64,000 nt of DNA from Liolophura sinensis (lineage: Eukaryota; Mollusca; Polyplacophora; Chitonida; Chitonidae), in NCBI RefSeq assembly GCF_032854445.1, contig NC_088300.1, positions 28,317,608 to 28,381,607 on the forward strand, in the 5' to 3' direction. Position numbers and translations under genes: made by a program. Shown piece by piece: positions 25,493 through 39,437 of this stretch. The notes beneath the pieces were generated by a model. That model saw only the letters and a list, made by a program, of their open reading frames with translations, had not been told where the DNA came from and made no database searches. Every line of letters starts with the position of its first letter. Position 1 is the stretch's first letter.

Positions 25493-27494
25493 TTCCGCTT
25501 TCTTTAACATGGTGTGTCGGCTTTTACTGGTTAAAAGTTGATTTATAGTAGAGTTATCAAGCACGTCAGGACAAAATGGTTGTTACTGTTAAGATCTGTT
25601 TGCATCCATCTACCAAAATTAAGTTCGAATTATTTGCTGTCTTCTTGTACATAAATTGAATATAAAATAAAGAAAAATGACAAGAAAAAAGAAAAAAATT
25701 TATTTTTACTGTATGCTTATCTCTAAAAATATATTTACAGTGCTTGCGCGCCTGGCAAGGTTAGGAATGTTGTTTCGAAATCTTCCGGCTGACTCCGGGG
25801 ACGAACATAAGGTTGGTTTTCCTCAGTCCAATACTGAGTCTGGAAAGTTTTCCAGGCTTTGCCTCCCAGCGTCTTCTGTGAGTCTGTCTCTTCTTTATCT
25901 TTTGGAAATCGGATTCCAATTTAAGCCGACTCCTCACTGCTAACGTCTCCGTTTCCGTGAAGGTCGCCGAGGGTTATCTTAGGACTGCCACTTCCTCCGT
26001 AATTTCATCGTAATGTTAACCTGTGCGTAACGAGTTTCCAGGGTTACTGCCATTTCAGTGAAATGAAACGGAACGACAAAAGCGCCTGATCTGGCCAAAT
26101 GGAACTCCGCAGGGCTCTATTTATACCTACTCAGTAATGGACCCTGACATTAGCGCTGTATCCAGGGATAGAGACATACAGGAGACCCCATGCTGACGCT
26201 CTGGGTGAAAAAGAGCATTACACCACTAGACTCTTCCCCCATGGAGATTGTCCCTGACTCCATGACGCTATGGGTGACGGAGATTGATAATTGGATACGT
26301 ATACAAACGGTCGTCAAAACCTGATTTACTTATCTCAGTCCCAATTTGCCTATTTTACTATCCTATGTCGACTCGCCTCACTATTAGATCCTAGTAAGTG
26401 AAGAGCGGGCCTGTGTAAAACAATGTTGATAACTGAGTCCGGCAACTATTTGGAAATCTCAAGATAGGGAAAAACGCTTCTCCGTTGTTTCCCACAACCG
26501 CTTAATTCATTGACCAGAAATCGATTTGATTGTTTTATCTGACATCTGGCATTGGTTTGGAAATTCCATCTGGTCCCATGGCTGTTTACTCTATATGTCA
26601 TTTACAAGATGTGGGTGATAATGTCGTCTACAGGGGAGACTGACCATGGTAAATACTAGCAGAGCGGGTATCCCCCTAAGAGCATAGTATTACTAAACCC
26701 ACTAAAAGCTGGATTACAGATGATAGTACCAAGGCGTACATCGAAAATGCTCAGGTTAAAACCTTAAACCATATATTTTATCTATACTGGCATATATAAT
26801 TGAATTGTGCGTGGTGTTTTTGTTGCTTGCTTTGTTTGCTATGGGCAACAGAATAAAATCAATCATATTCATGATATGTGAAAGGGTTGTTTGAACATTG
26901 ACTTCTCGTTTTACACCTTGGACTCCTTAAAAATGTTCATAGCGATAGTCACAACTACACTGATTCTTCGTCATTCTAACTATACTGCCTTGTGCTTGTT
27001 GCGTCTCATTTGGCTTGTGTACTTATATTTTACTTATGTATGTAAGCATTAATTTTGGGGAACGTCTTCTTCGTCTTCCTGTTCCGTAATGGGTGGTACC
27101 TTATATCAGGAATCATCAGACCGACATCTATACTCGCATCTGACGAGCTGTAGATACGAAGTCTTTTCCCGGAGATAGAGTAAAAAAACCTTCTGGTCCA
27201 ATAGCCTTTGCCGAGTGAGTTCTGTATCTTCATCCGAGTTGTCAGCTAACATGACAGGCAGCTCGTTGATTATCTTTAGTCGTGAGTTGTGATGTATAGG
27301 TGAAGTGTACCTAGAGGCGCTGTACACAAACGCCTGACCTGCGTATCTGGCCCGCCTCGGGCTGTATGTAGAGAACTGAGTTTCATTCGTAACAAAAGTC
27401 AACATATACACAACGCATATAGATATACTAGTAATCCTAACTCTGTTTAACTAATAGTAACAGAAAAGAACTGCCCGAAATGCACTGAAAACCA
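25493..27494. other. Intergenic, nothing recognised
   Basis: No gene or repeat could be supported in this stretch. Confidence 0.5.
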
Positions 27495-27560
27495 GTGTTT
27501 GTTATTGATTTTTTTATTGATTGATTGGATTAATGTTCCACAACATATACTCTAGAATTT
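27495..27560 (-). mobile_element. Possible SINE tail remnant
   Basis: TTTATTGATTGATTGGATTA, ATGTTCCACA and ACTCTAGAATTTTTAG follow the order of the reverse-complemented SINE tail with many differences. It could be a chance match in AT-rich DNA. Confidence 0.3.
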
Positions 27561-27590
27561 TTAGAATGACACGTACGTCTTCGGTCAGGT

Positions 27591-27895
27591 TTATTGGTGG
27601 TGGAAACCGAAGTTTAGGGTAAATCCCTGTTCTTCCTGACCTAAAGCCACGACCAAACCAAAAAGAGCCGAATTCGATTCCGTGACCATATAGGGGAAAA
27701 TAAATATATTAGCGTCAAATCCGACAATCGTGTACCAGTGGTAAACAATGAAGGGAAGGCCCCCCTTCCAAAAGCAACCCAAAGACGCGCCAGTTTCCAA
27801 AGGAATGTGTAAGAAATGTCATCTAAATGTTCTTTTAGAGTAAATAAAGCTGGTAACATGTAAGTCATCAGTATTCAATGAGTGGTCGGTCTGCT
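27591..27895 (-). pseudogene. Secreted-frame family, copy B (frameshifted)
   Basis: A true ATG at 27859-27857 opens M-L-P-A-L-F, the same start as copy A. The continuation of the family is in another frame: I-P-L-E-T-G-A-S-L-G-C-F, G-L-P-F-I-V-Y-H-W-Y, I-V-G-F-D-A-N-I-F, then 40 more codons to the stop at 27591. An indel between the leader and the core therefore breaks the frame. The upstream ATCAGTATTCAATGAG (plus-strand wording) matches the start-proximal motif of the other copies. The cysteines C-D-Y and C-N-C of copy A are not kept. It is most likely a pseudogene, unless an intron removes the frame difference. Confidence 0.5.
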
Positions 27896-28309
27896 GCTCG
27901 TCCAGAAACGTGCTTTTTATCGACGAGCCAACGAGTGCCCCCAAATGGTTTTAAATAATTATCTCTTAATTCATTACTTTGTAAATATATTTCTTTAAGA
28001 ACTATAAAATCGTTTCGGGCTCTATAACGTCTTTGCTTTGATCAACCCAAGGGGTGGCAAATCAACACGTACTCTCAATGGATTTTTCTGTAACATGACA
28101 AACCAAGCGAACTTTCCTATACTTTTTTCACTTTCCATTTAGCCTGAAGGTGATTTATGTCGCTGTTTTTCCTTTAGAGCCACTTTAACTGTGGTTCATT
28201 CATCACGCTTGTACCTTGATTTTTTTTTAGCTTTGTTCGCCGGAAACATTGTATCTCAAGCACTCGCCATCTCAATTTCCTGTTCTTAGCTTCAGCGCTT
28301 GTCTTGTTG
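27896..28309. other. Intergenic, nothing recognised
   Basis: Spacer between copy B of the secreted-frame family and a SINE. No gene was seen. Confidence 0.5.
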
Positions 28310-28525
28310 AATACCTGGGCCCTTACTGGCCGAGTAGTCTAGACTATCAAGAGTAGATTCACGCCAAGACTGCGCGTTCGAATCCAGCCTGCACATAGAT
28401 TGACCTGGCGATTCCTCCATGATCTGCACCGTTTCCTGCAGGCATAAACCTAACTGTGGACATGTAAGTGAAATATTCTTGAATATATAGTGCGAAATCC
28501 CAATCAAATAAATATTTATAAACCC
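28310..28525 (+). mobile_element. SINE with tRNA-like head, plus orientation
   Basis: TGGCCGAGTAGTCTAGACTA (about 28327) resembles an internal A box, and GCGTTCGAATCC (about 28373) a B box, with spacing close to that of a tRNA gene with a long variable arm. A shortened body follows, then AAGTGAAATATTCTTGAATA and CAATCAAATAAATA. This copy keeps both the pol III promoter-like head and the tail. The head is part of the element, not a tRNA gene. Confidence 0.75.
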
Positions 28526-31500
28526 AATTTACCAAATGCGATTGTTCATACGGACCCAAGTAACTCCCATACAGCACATCCGTCAACACAAAATATGTGG
28601 CTCAACTATCAGGTACAAGAAACCCTTTTTTGCCTAAAAAACTACAGTATCCTTTCATGTTGTAACGGTATATAGCGCACATCTGATACATCCGCAAGCA
28701 CGCTGCATTCATTGAAAAAAAATATGCATTGCATGCATCTTTAGTAATAGGCGAACGTACGCTAAACGGCAGAAACAATACCATATTGTGTGAGATAGAT
28801 TTACTACCATCGTGTAGTTTTTCTTGGTTTGTATAGCCGTGTACTTTTTAAAACATGCGTATATATGATTAAAGACGAACGGCATAGTGTGTCAAACCAT
28901 GCAGAGCAGCGACCTCAAAATTTACCTCGGTTTTAATCTAACTGTTCGTGTAAATGATTAAATGGTATACCCCATAGCACCATGTTGTATGGTGAATTAG
29001 GTAAAAAAAAATGCAGTGATATTAATTGTAATTTAGACGTCACTAGTGTAGAATTACTCAGAACTGTGTTGTGTTTTGTCAGCAGCCATCACATTTAACA
29101 GACAAGATCATTAACAGAACTTTGGTTTGGACATTGGCGTGGCCATTCGCATGTATGTCAGGCCTACACATCTTCAAAAAGCTGCCTGAATCAGTTTTGG
29201 TTTCGGTGCCGTTCTTAATTCCTTGAGTTCATGTCCCTGTATTTTGCCGGCTGTCAGTATACCCATACTGTATATACTCTCAGTATAAATTCCTGGAGGC
29301 AGGAGGATTATTATTAAAGCTCGTTTGGCGGGCTTGGAGTGGTAGGCCAGCTGTTGGTGTCACTTCTCATGCAGAGGAGGATATAAGCTGTTTTAAACAC
29401 TATCGCCTTCGTCTACAAAGTCACGCAAGAGCGGAATAGTTATAAGCGCTCATGACATGAAGCGTTTCGAATATCGCATTATATACGGTAGGCCATTTGC
29501 GTCATTTCGATAATTAGAGTGTTATAATAATCCTTTTCTCCTGGACAATCATGATTCTTTTTAGCACACCAGTTAGTATAATGTATAGGCATGTAAGATG
29601 TCCATATCTATGTAACAAATCAGCAGTTTGTGGAATATGAACGTCCTGCAATGTCTTCATGGCGGACCGTTATACTAATTAGAGGACGGCATGTTGGATG
29701 GTTTACAATCTTTGAGTTTATTGCTTCAAAGGGCTGAAAGGAGATTAATAGAGAGAGAGTTTTGCCGTTTGAAAGCAAACCCGTAAATTATCCACCGCGG
29801 GGCTGATAACCATCTCTTCTGTCTGCTATCATCACAGGCTGATGCGGCGGAGGACGGATTCCCACAAACCCCACATCGGTATGTTTTTTAAACGCTCTAT
29901 CGTTGTATAACAGCGGCAGCTATTTGTCGTCACCAATATCATATCTCCTCGTCTAACAAACGGCCTGTTAGATGTCAATCACGCAGCGCCATCTATCCTA
30001 TGTAGAAAAGAAACGCGGACGTAGACTTCAAACGCTGAAGGAAATAAGAGGACTGTAGGGGAGGTAGCCTTATTAACCGTCCTTGATGAACAACACTACC
30101 CGCTAATTCGTCCGGGCACCGCCATTTTCCACCAGCACCTTGGTGATTGTTAACGCAGAAGGGCGTCTGGCGTTCCACCCACAAGTATATATACACAGTA
30201 CAGCTGATAAAAGCCTACACTAGATAAAGCATATAGAAGATATCCAATTCATCAGGGTCACATGAAGATGACAAAAAACAAAACTTTCTTGAAATACTGA
30301 AACATGAACAATGCGTCCTCTCAGTTTATTCGGACTATCTACATGCTTTCCACATTATGTTCGGTCAACAATATCCACTTTAGAACTGAGCCTAAATTCA
30401 GGATCCAGATAACATCCAAAAATTTGACCAGACAACAGATTGATGCCCAGTGTAGTCTGTAGATCAGATCTTTAAAGAAACTTGCGCGAATGTTGATTAA
30501 CAACCATTCATGTCAACCCTTATCCATAATGTCAAAAGATATACCTCCGGGTTATTACAGAAGTTCGTGATTCATCTAATTCTTGCAGATCCGTTTTTCA
30601 ATGGCCCAAGATCCTATAGATCCCGTGTTCCATCCACATGATCAAGTGTAGGAACATTTCTCATCTGTTATCGCAGCAAACAACACCTCTCCATGTCATT
30701 AAACTGCCAAGACCTAAGAGCTGTATTAGATCCTGGATCGGCACATCATTCATGTTAACAGACAGTGTAGTATATAAAAAGTGCTACCACTATTCTACCT
30801 CAGCTCAGAGGTGGGTCTGAACTGAAAAGCCAGTATTACACCGTTGTTTGTGTGAAAATTACATGTTTTATGTCAAGCTGAAAGATCGGCCAATAACCTT
30901 TTGATATTTCGATGTAAAACTAGTATTAGGATATATTTGTGATAACGAGATGTTAAATTGTACAAGCGTTATCTTATGGTCATATATTGACTGACACCGA
31001 CAAGCGTCTTGTGATCAAGTGACCGGCCTTTGATGGATCGCAAGCCTCATCTTTGGACGTTGTTATACTATTACCCACGTCTCCGGCGTATAAACTACAT
31101 GGTATTTTAAGCCCTGTTAAATTAGCCCTGTCCGTGTCGTGATGGACGGCCAATCTTAACCCCTCGGGTGCTGAGGCAAGACGATGCGGCAGCAATTCCT
31201 GTCAGTGGAACCTCTAAAGCTGCCAGGGGGTGACTGCCTCCTACAAATGCTGCTTTTTTTGCAGATAGCATCTCATTTTCTGACTCTTTTATTAAAAGAG
31301 AACGGCTCGGGGCATTTTTCGCGCTTACCGAACGCTCGGGCTGTTCGTGAACGTTAATCAGAACTGACAGGTTCACAGCTCTTCTAACTGTTTTGGCCTC
31401 TGTGCTGAAGATGCGTGATCGTCTCTCCACTCCATGTAGTCGTGAATCCCAGAGTTCCAGGTCCATGGATTACTGGGAAGAGCCGACACAAAGCGGCACA

Positions 31501-34500
31501 CACTATAGACAACGTGATGTAATGACACACTGAAACTAGAAATGAAATCGTACATATATGCTTTACTTTTTTAGATATAGAAAAGTGTTAAACAAACTTA
31601 ACGCCATTAACGCTGTCAATATTGCCTGTAATTAAAATTTTAGAGTAAGTTCCATTAGAAAAAATATTACTGTATTCCAAAGTAAAGTACGTTCATCGCT
31701 ACATAATGCAGGTTAACTTGCATAAAAGCTCAAAGTTTCAGCTTCTTCTATGACTCAGCCATATTTACAGCTTCTCAATTTACACACAAAAGTGTAAAAG
31801 TAAAAAAATAACTGAGTGTAGTTTTTGCTGTAAAATTACACCATCATTCATGACATTGTATGTGAATAACGTTAGAGGTTTTGTCGCTCCATTTGCGTTC
31901 CTTTGTAGATGGAATGTGAAGAAGTTCCTGAAGACTACCACGGTGTCATTTACTTATTACTAATAATACCTTAGCTCCCTGCTCCGTAGAGCGCTGTAAG
32001 TACAGGGTAATGGAACCCCATTAGGGTCATGACCATAGGAGGAATGCTAGCTACTCTAACCACAACACTAACTCTCCTCCCATACATCAAAACCGTCTTA
32101 AGTATTGTACCGCCTCTAATTGGATTAAATAAGTTCCGGTGGTTAGAGAGCCTGGTCTAACGAAACACAGAGTGGACAAACTTTCGATTGGCGACTTCCG
32201 CTTGGTATTTCAGTTATATACTGACCTGAGTTGTTGTGTCTATGGTCACAGCTCACCCATCTATCCTTCGAAAGACGAGAAACACACATATGGCAAAACT
32301 CCGAGATACCCAACACGACATGCATCTGCTTACAAGTTTCACTGACAAAATGTTAGTTCAAATGGTAGACATATGGGTGTATAGAAAGTTGGCATCACTG
32401 CTGTTTATTGTGATTTACACGTATAAAGTTCATTGTGGCATATGCGGAGAAAAGACAGGGTTGATATCAGGGCTGCACAGATGTCGTCTCAACAATACGT
32501 TGTATAACTGCTGACATAACTTATATTATTGACAACTGGACAACTACAGACAAAATCTATAATTCATGACATCCTCTTCCATCAGAAGACAGGTTTCGCT
32601 TTTTTAAACAAAACCCTATTACAACTACCTATTGGTGACATGTGTTTAAAGCAATCTTGTCATCTCTCCTCTAGAGGGTTTAACATAAGGAACAAGCTTA
32701 TCTAAGTGGTTGATCGGTCTTTTGGGGTATGGATTTTCTATACATTGCTTTTGTTTGGTAGATATACGTCTTTTCAATAGACCTTTCTGGCCTTTAAGGG
32801 TTCCACTGACTGATTCCCTATCGGAACACGTGTCCTTTTCCTGTGATACCATCAACAAGCACACAGAAAAAATAGTTGTACATGACTAGCTTAAATATGT
32901 GGCGTTTGAGTACTAGATAGTTTGGAAGACTCGTTCCGGTCTAGAGACAAAGGAAGCACTTATATTAAATAAAGAGTATTAAACACTGTCCAGAAAAATA
33001 GTTTGACTGATTTTTTAAAAGAACTTTTCCAACAATGCAAAATGCCTTTGAAACATCGAATTCCACGATGGATGGTCGGAATCCAGTGGCCATCAATGAC
33101 CTTATACGTCTATATTGTTTTGGTTGAAATAGTTCGTTTCAAGGCCCATTAACTGAATGTTTTCATATATAATCGCCTAAATATACCTGCAATTTGAATT
33201 CAGAATTCTAGTACATTGTATATGTTAGGTTACGAAAACCTCTGGTGTGACTTCAGTGACTACAGTATGCTCAGAAAGGCTAACATAGAGTCCAGTGTTT
33301 CAAATGTATTTTTCTCGGTTGAAAAACTTCTGAAACAATAATCAAAACATTTTTCCATTTAAATTTAATGGTCTGTCAACCGACACACTTCATCTTAAAG
33401 TGCTCTGGTTGCCTTTAATGCCATTATGCACACAAGTGGTATGCAGGTTTGACGTCAGGACTCCTTCACGTGTATATAGGCTGTAAAGGTGATTTGGTTT
33501 GCTGTGTAATGTCGATCACGTCATCATCATTGTGTAGTTATGACACAAGGTAAGCAGACGGACGTCAATGAGGGACAAGTTTAAACTCACATCAGACAAA
33601 TGTATCATCTGTGAGAGGGATCGGAAAGCTGTGAACGCACAGTCTTAACGCCTCACTAAGTGACTTCAGAGACGCGGGGAGTGAAGCTGAAAGCTCAACA
33701 CAGTTTACTGACGTGGAGCGAGACTGTATAAAGGTGTTATTGATTACGCGCGAATCTGTAACATCAGTCTACTGATACAGGCTCTACGGCTATACGTTGC
33801 CTGCCTGCAGCTGCCGCACGGAAATCATGAAGACTTTCACAGATGAATCTTGTGGATGCTGCAAATATCTCGCAAAGCAGCTTGGCCTAGGAACTCTGGC
33901 TGACTTGCTCAGTTGCACAGTTCTTCAATGTACCTATTCAAAATTCCCGGATGTACTATATTGGCGCGCTGATGTGAGATATTTATCAGGGGCGACGAGT
34001 TTTGTGAAAAACCCAGCTCTGATTGCAAAGCCATACACGTGCATGACGGGTTGCCGTGAGGACGGAGAGATAGTGATCCCTGGGTGTGCACATTGGTAGA
34101 CTGAATGGCGGCTGTTTCACACATTATAGGCCCCTACGATTATTAAATTTAATAAAGCTAAAATAAAAGCAAACAGTAATATGTAGATTGGTAGCCAACC
34201 GTGAGATTAGGACGTTACTTCTGAGAGTCGTCTTAAGTCCTCAGACACAAACATTCCATTCATCGTTCATGGATCGTCGGATATGAAAAATAGCTTCTTT
34301 TGTGAAGGGCCAATTGAATCGCACTGGCAAGAGAACACGTTACATATAGAAGTGAGGCACCCCGTGGTATATATGACAGCAGTTCCTAACAAATACGATT
34401 TGCTAAATTCTGTTAAAGAATGCAACAGATACCCGGGATTGAATTTTGTTTGGCTTAACCTTCGAAGCTATTCACGCGCGTTCTTTAAATAATTTATATA

Positions 34501-37500
34501 TACACTCGTTTTAATTTGATCCAGTCCAACGCTATGCATTACGGACGTATCCACTTGGACGTCAGCCCCTGGCAAAGAAAAACCCATGAGAAAAACACTT
34601 AAAAGTAAAATACTCTTATGTAGCTACAAAAGATTTATATCTCGGTTTCAGTGTATTTCAGTCACAGTGAACCCAATAACCTTGGAGTATATTGTTGCCA
34701 CAGTTTAACCCCAGATGATGAGAACGCGCACAAGTTAGTCACCACTGAATATCATTTCGCCTTTCTTATACAGTGCCTTTGTGTTGGACAAGTAAAACAG
34801 ATTAACCTCGCTGAGAAAAGTTTCATTGCTTACAACATGCCCGAACATTCCTGTTCCCAAACCGAGCATACCAGAGTGTACTGTGACACCTGGGTGACAC
34901 GCAATCATCGGCAAGTTTGATCAGTCAGCGTATATGTAATACACCCACTTATCATACATCAACCACCCTGCGCATGGATACCCATTCACCGTGACAATAA
35001 CAGTTACCATAGCGAGAAATTACTAAAGGTGTGCTGGTATTTATTAATTTTAGAGTCTATCATGACACATTAGTAAAGCAATTATCCCCCACCACGTCCC
35101 CATCATCCATCCCCCGCCATGCCTAAATATAATATTTTCAAACAATCACTTGGCAACATTTCACTCCTTTTTAATACATTTACAGCTGTAGTTACTTTAC
35201 TCCAGTCAAAAATGATACTACATGTCGACAAAATAAATCCTATATTTACATATGTATGTACGTGTGCACCTCTATTATAACCATGCTCACATTTGACGAG
35301 GTCACGTGATAAAAATTTTACAAAGCCCCGCTAGATATACCTGTCAGTCAGTCACGTGAACTCCCTGCAATATACACTACTGCAGTTCACGATTCACGCT
35401 ATATGGCTCCTATTCTTAGACAAACAGTCGATGCATAGCATTTTATTACATTCAAACTGTGAAAATATCAAGACGCCATAGTTCAGTACAGATGCGTATG
35501 TTCGTATGAGTCTATAACATTTGAGGAATACAGATTTTTCTGTTTCGCTTTGTTCAAATAAACGAGATGACAAAAAAATTATTTGGATGCGTTGATATAG
35601 TATAGCCGTGTAAAGAAATTAACGATACTGTTTAATACACAGTTGTACTCTGTTATTAGGCCAAAGCTTGATCTTTTATATCTATATAAGCAGTGAAAAG
35701 AAATAGTTGGCAGCTGTCAATTAACAATAAACATCGATATTAAAAGTGTATAAAATGTTAATTATTGCCTTGGTTGATTATGGACAGAATGATTGCTGTG
35801 TCTTCATTTATCAATTGCTAAAGCTGAAACGACCAAAACAATTTCTATGAGATTCCGGATTCAGAAAATATCACATCGTGTTTATTTATTGAAAGGTTCT
35901 CCGCGCCACATTATAAGTTAATGTGTGGGTTCCGTGTGTGTCATCGTATAATAGCAACAGCACGCACGCTACTTTATGCAAATAAAATCATCGCGATGCT
36001 ACGCAAGCGCAGTTCATACACCATGTATGAACTTAGAAATGTGCTGAGGTCCTGCAGATCTACCCCACACTGACAGCAGCAGATGCAAGTTCTTTGTCAA
36101 CTTAGACAAGGTTAGGTTGCCCTACAGTCTCTCTCTGTACGCTGTTTTGTGATTCAGCTCAAAGTAAACAGGCATTATAAAGTACTGCAACAGAAATGCA
36201 TTATAAAGTCAATATATCAATACGCCGTGACGTCACCAAGCAGGTGATGCAAGTTGTCCCGCCTACCTTTATACAGGAGGCGGGTGCTAAATGAAATGTT
36301 AAGGCAGTCAACATTCTTCTTCGTCGTTAATATATGGCTTACTTCTGCCAGGAATCCGGCACCGTGAAGCCATAAAATATCTAAAAATGTCACTCAAGGA
36401 AGGCTACATAAATATGACCGAAAAAGCAAAACAAGTCAAAAATATCTTAGTTATGTTATGATAAAGACTTTATGTCGACTTTATGCCCTTTTAATGTACG
36501 CGTCAAGAAAACCCCGCATTACTTTATAAATTAACGACACTGATATTAATCTCCCATGACATTGTATTAAAATCCAGCGTAAAAAATTTAAATTGCTGAC
36601 ATCGTAAATGTGTTAAAGTCCCCGGGTGCTTGGGATATTTCGTGGGTAACATCACAGGGACCACCAAACAGAAACGCAAAACTCAGATGTTTACAGGTTT
36701 TGAACATATAACATGACCTCAAACCTGTATTGGTAGCCATGAACAATTCTGTCTCTGGCAAAAAGTTGATTTTGTAGCTACATCCACAATAGTGCCACAA
36801 GTAATGTTGGATGACTACGTTTTGATAGCATATCAATACGAAGAATCTGCTTTGGACGAATACGAAATGATAAGAGAGACAGTTGAACTATTTATTGACT
36901 TGGTTTGATGACCACCAGGATTCAGATGGCCACGGCTAAGCATCTTAAAACAAGGAGGGCTATTTATACCGCCTTCCTTGAGGTTGCGACGCGAACATTC
37001 CACATGGCAATCTTCTTTTCCCATATGAAGAATTCCAATGAAGATTTACCTCAGTTGTATCGCGCGATCCTTCATTTGGTTCGTCATATCTTGAACGATG
37101 ACAGCTTATCTAATGAAATGGACGTTCTGCTTTCTTTCATATTATCGTGGATTTCTCCCTATCTGCAACAAGAGGAAATTTTTCTTTTGTGAAATCTAGC
37201 AAGTGAAAAGAATAATACTTGTATAGATTTACGGGCTTGATAATTCATACTACCAAAAGCATTCCGAAATTCTCGCCAAGATGACCACCAGAAGAGTACA
37301 AACCTAGCGACAGGCATGTATCTGAACCGGAAGTAGGCCGATTATGGTCATAAATAGCAAGCTTGAAGAGCTCTCGATCAGGCGACTCCATTGACCAAGG
37401 CCTGATGGGCTACACTAAGAGTCCAGACGCCACCAGATGCTTTTAAAGTTTTAAATGTTTGCGACCAGTGGTCAATTTATGCAACATATTAAACGTTGCA

Positions 37501-38489
37501 ATACGGAAATAAAGTCTCTAAAGAGTCAATATCTCTCTATAAGGAGCAAATCTGCGGCTCTAATACTATAAGAACTCTCTAAGCACGAATCTCTGCCCTG
37601 TTTCTTCAGTGAACCGATAAACCACTGATGCGTGTGTTGAAAATTTATGAGGCAAACTACTGGTCCGTCACTAGAGATAAATTCTGGGGCAATTGGAAAG
37701 GTTGCTACAGCTTCTGTTTCAGCCTAAGCCCGTGCCTGACAATTTGAAGGCGTCCTAAAGCCGTACTTAGCCAAATGAGGGGCTGTTGATCGATGAAACC
37801 AGCGAAGAATGGTTAGATGTGTGCTTAAGTATCTATTAACTCATGGTAATGACTCTCCTAGTTTTTACCAAACGTGAATAGACGTTCGCCGGCTTACTGG
37901 TGGACTAGTGAATGTGTTCTGCTGGGTGTAGTTTAAGGGCAGCGTCGAGTTGTACCCGGCCGGCAATTCCCCATTGTTTGTATTGCTTAATAAGTGGCTT
38001 TTTTGGAGTGGAAAATTAGCTGGCTTGTTACGTCAGGCCTTTGCAAGGCACTTGCTCTTCATTCAGAATTTCTGTTGTGTGCTCAAATTAAACTTCCTCC
38101 CACTTGTAATCTGCTTACAGCGCGTGGCATGTAAAAAAATCAATTTCCCTTTGTGATTTATTTGAAATCTATATGTGATATGTGATAGTAACTACGTTTT
38201 CCATTAACTCTTGAATTGTTCCTGGCATATTCCGTTACTGTTCTATGAATAACCCACCAGATAAACCCAATAACATGTATGTAACTCCATAATCAAAACA
38301 GAACGTTATTTTGTTTTATACACTGGATGAACTCTAAAGATAAGCACGCGTAATTGCGATAAGAGGAATTACATCCTTTAGCTGGTTAGACTATGCGTTG
38401 AGTTTTCATGTTACAGGATTTCATGTTTCTGCGTCATAACCTTCCATTAGAACAGGGTGCGGCCAACAGAGTGTGTTTTCCTGGCCAAA
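28526..38489. other. Ten-kilobase stretch without a recognised gene
   Basis: I see no gene of known family, SINE or MITE here. The most gene-like spot is 33727-34099: a TATAAAG box about 100 bp upstream of an ATG that opens a 90-codon frame with eight cysteines and no known domain. Other frames are short. An intron of a gene with exons outside the window would look the same. Confidence 0.45.
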
Positions 38490-38509
38490 GGGGGGGTGGG
38501 GGTGGGGGG
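38490..38509 (+). repeat. G-rich tract, possible quadruplex
   Basis: Three G runs of about 7, 5 and 6 bases are separated by single T residues. Four-stranded folding is possible because the long runs can be split. Confidence 0.6.
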
Positions 38510-39309
38510 TTATACGTCGGAACGTAAAACCTATCTCGATTGACCGTAGGAGAAATCTGCATGAATTTACCTCACCTGCATGAATAATGACTCACCTGAA
38601 TTACTTCAAAGAGCCACCGCCTTTATATACCTTCTGGTAGATATTCCGCCCCCTTTACCTGTATAATGCACGCGTGCTACACACGGAGTACTACTTTATT
38701 TACTCTGACTATACATCTAACTGAATACAATATCTTGATATTTTCATATCCACGTTTTCTTAGGCACATTGTCAACACAAAAATAAAAATCCAAACATTA
38801 AGTGAATCACTTATGACACTGCATTATACACCATTAGATATTGAACATGAAAGTGGAAGTAAACCGTCGGTGAACGTCAAAAAGGTGTATAGAATTTTAT
38901 ACAAGCCTTCCCGTCCAGACGACGGCCGTGATAACAAAATGCAAAAGGCCACAACCGAAAATTTCACATGGCGATTTTCTTTCGAAAAGAGCTAAGGAGA
39001 AGGAAGAAAAGGGTATTTTCCACTGCGCTGCCTCTTGGAATACAAAATGATACGTGCGACTGTAGGGCGCCTATTACTGTGTGGGTGAATGCTTTTAAAA
39101 CTATACACAGTCGTGGACCATAATTCTCCCTCCTGAATATTCTCAGGATTTGGACATTGCGGTATTGGTTCCCAGTTGATGGCGCCACAGATTGCTAAGT
39201 TAATAGATCTCGTGTTCTCATGTAAAGAACGGTATATCCTAAAGGCTCTCTTTGTCTCTGACCCCGGACGTTGTTAACATGTTAGACCCTTAAGCCGGAT
39301 GACCCTTCT
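38510..39309. other. Intergenic, nothing recognised
   Basis: A frame of 109 codons at 38666-38995 has no recognisable domain. Nothing else was seen. Confidence 0.45.
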
Positions 39310-39437
39310 TGTACCGTCTAGCTCAGCTTCCGCAGTGGTAAGGTCAAGCACATCTATGCTGCATACCCACATATAGTTATTGGTTTGGAATATTCCTGAG
39401 TATGGCGTAAAACACCAATCAAATAAATAAATAAGTA
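39310..39437 (+). mobile_element. SINE, short body, plus orientation
   Basis: GTCTAGCTCAGCTTCCGCAG at the left may be the rest of a tRNA-like head. The tail GAATATTCCTGAGTATGGCG then AAAACACCAATCAAATAAAT is very close to the family consensus. The central body is largely missing. Confidence 0.78.

Noticed and set aside
28310-28400. Possible tRNA gene
   Set aside because: A- and B-box-like words are present, but the segment is joined to a SINE body and tail, so it is the SINE head.
31905-31935. TGGAATGTGAAGAAGTTCCT resembles the microRNA miR-1
   Set aside because: It differs from miR-1 after the seed, and the only fold is a 10-bp stem with a 9-nt loop, too short for a precursor.
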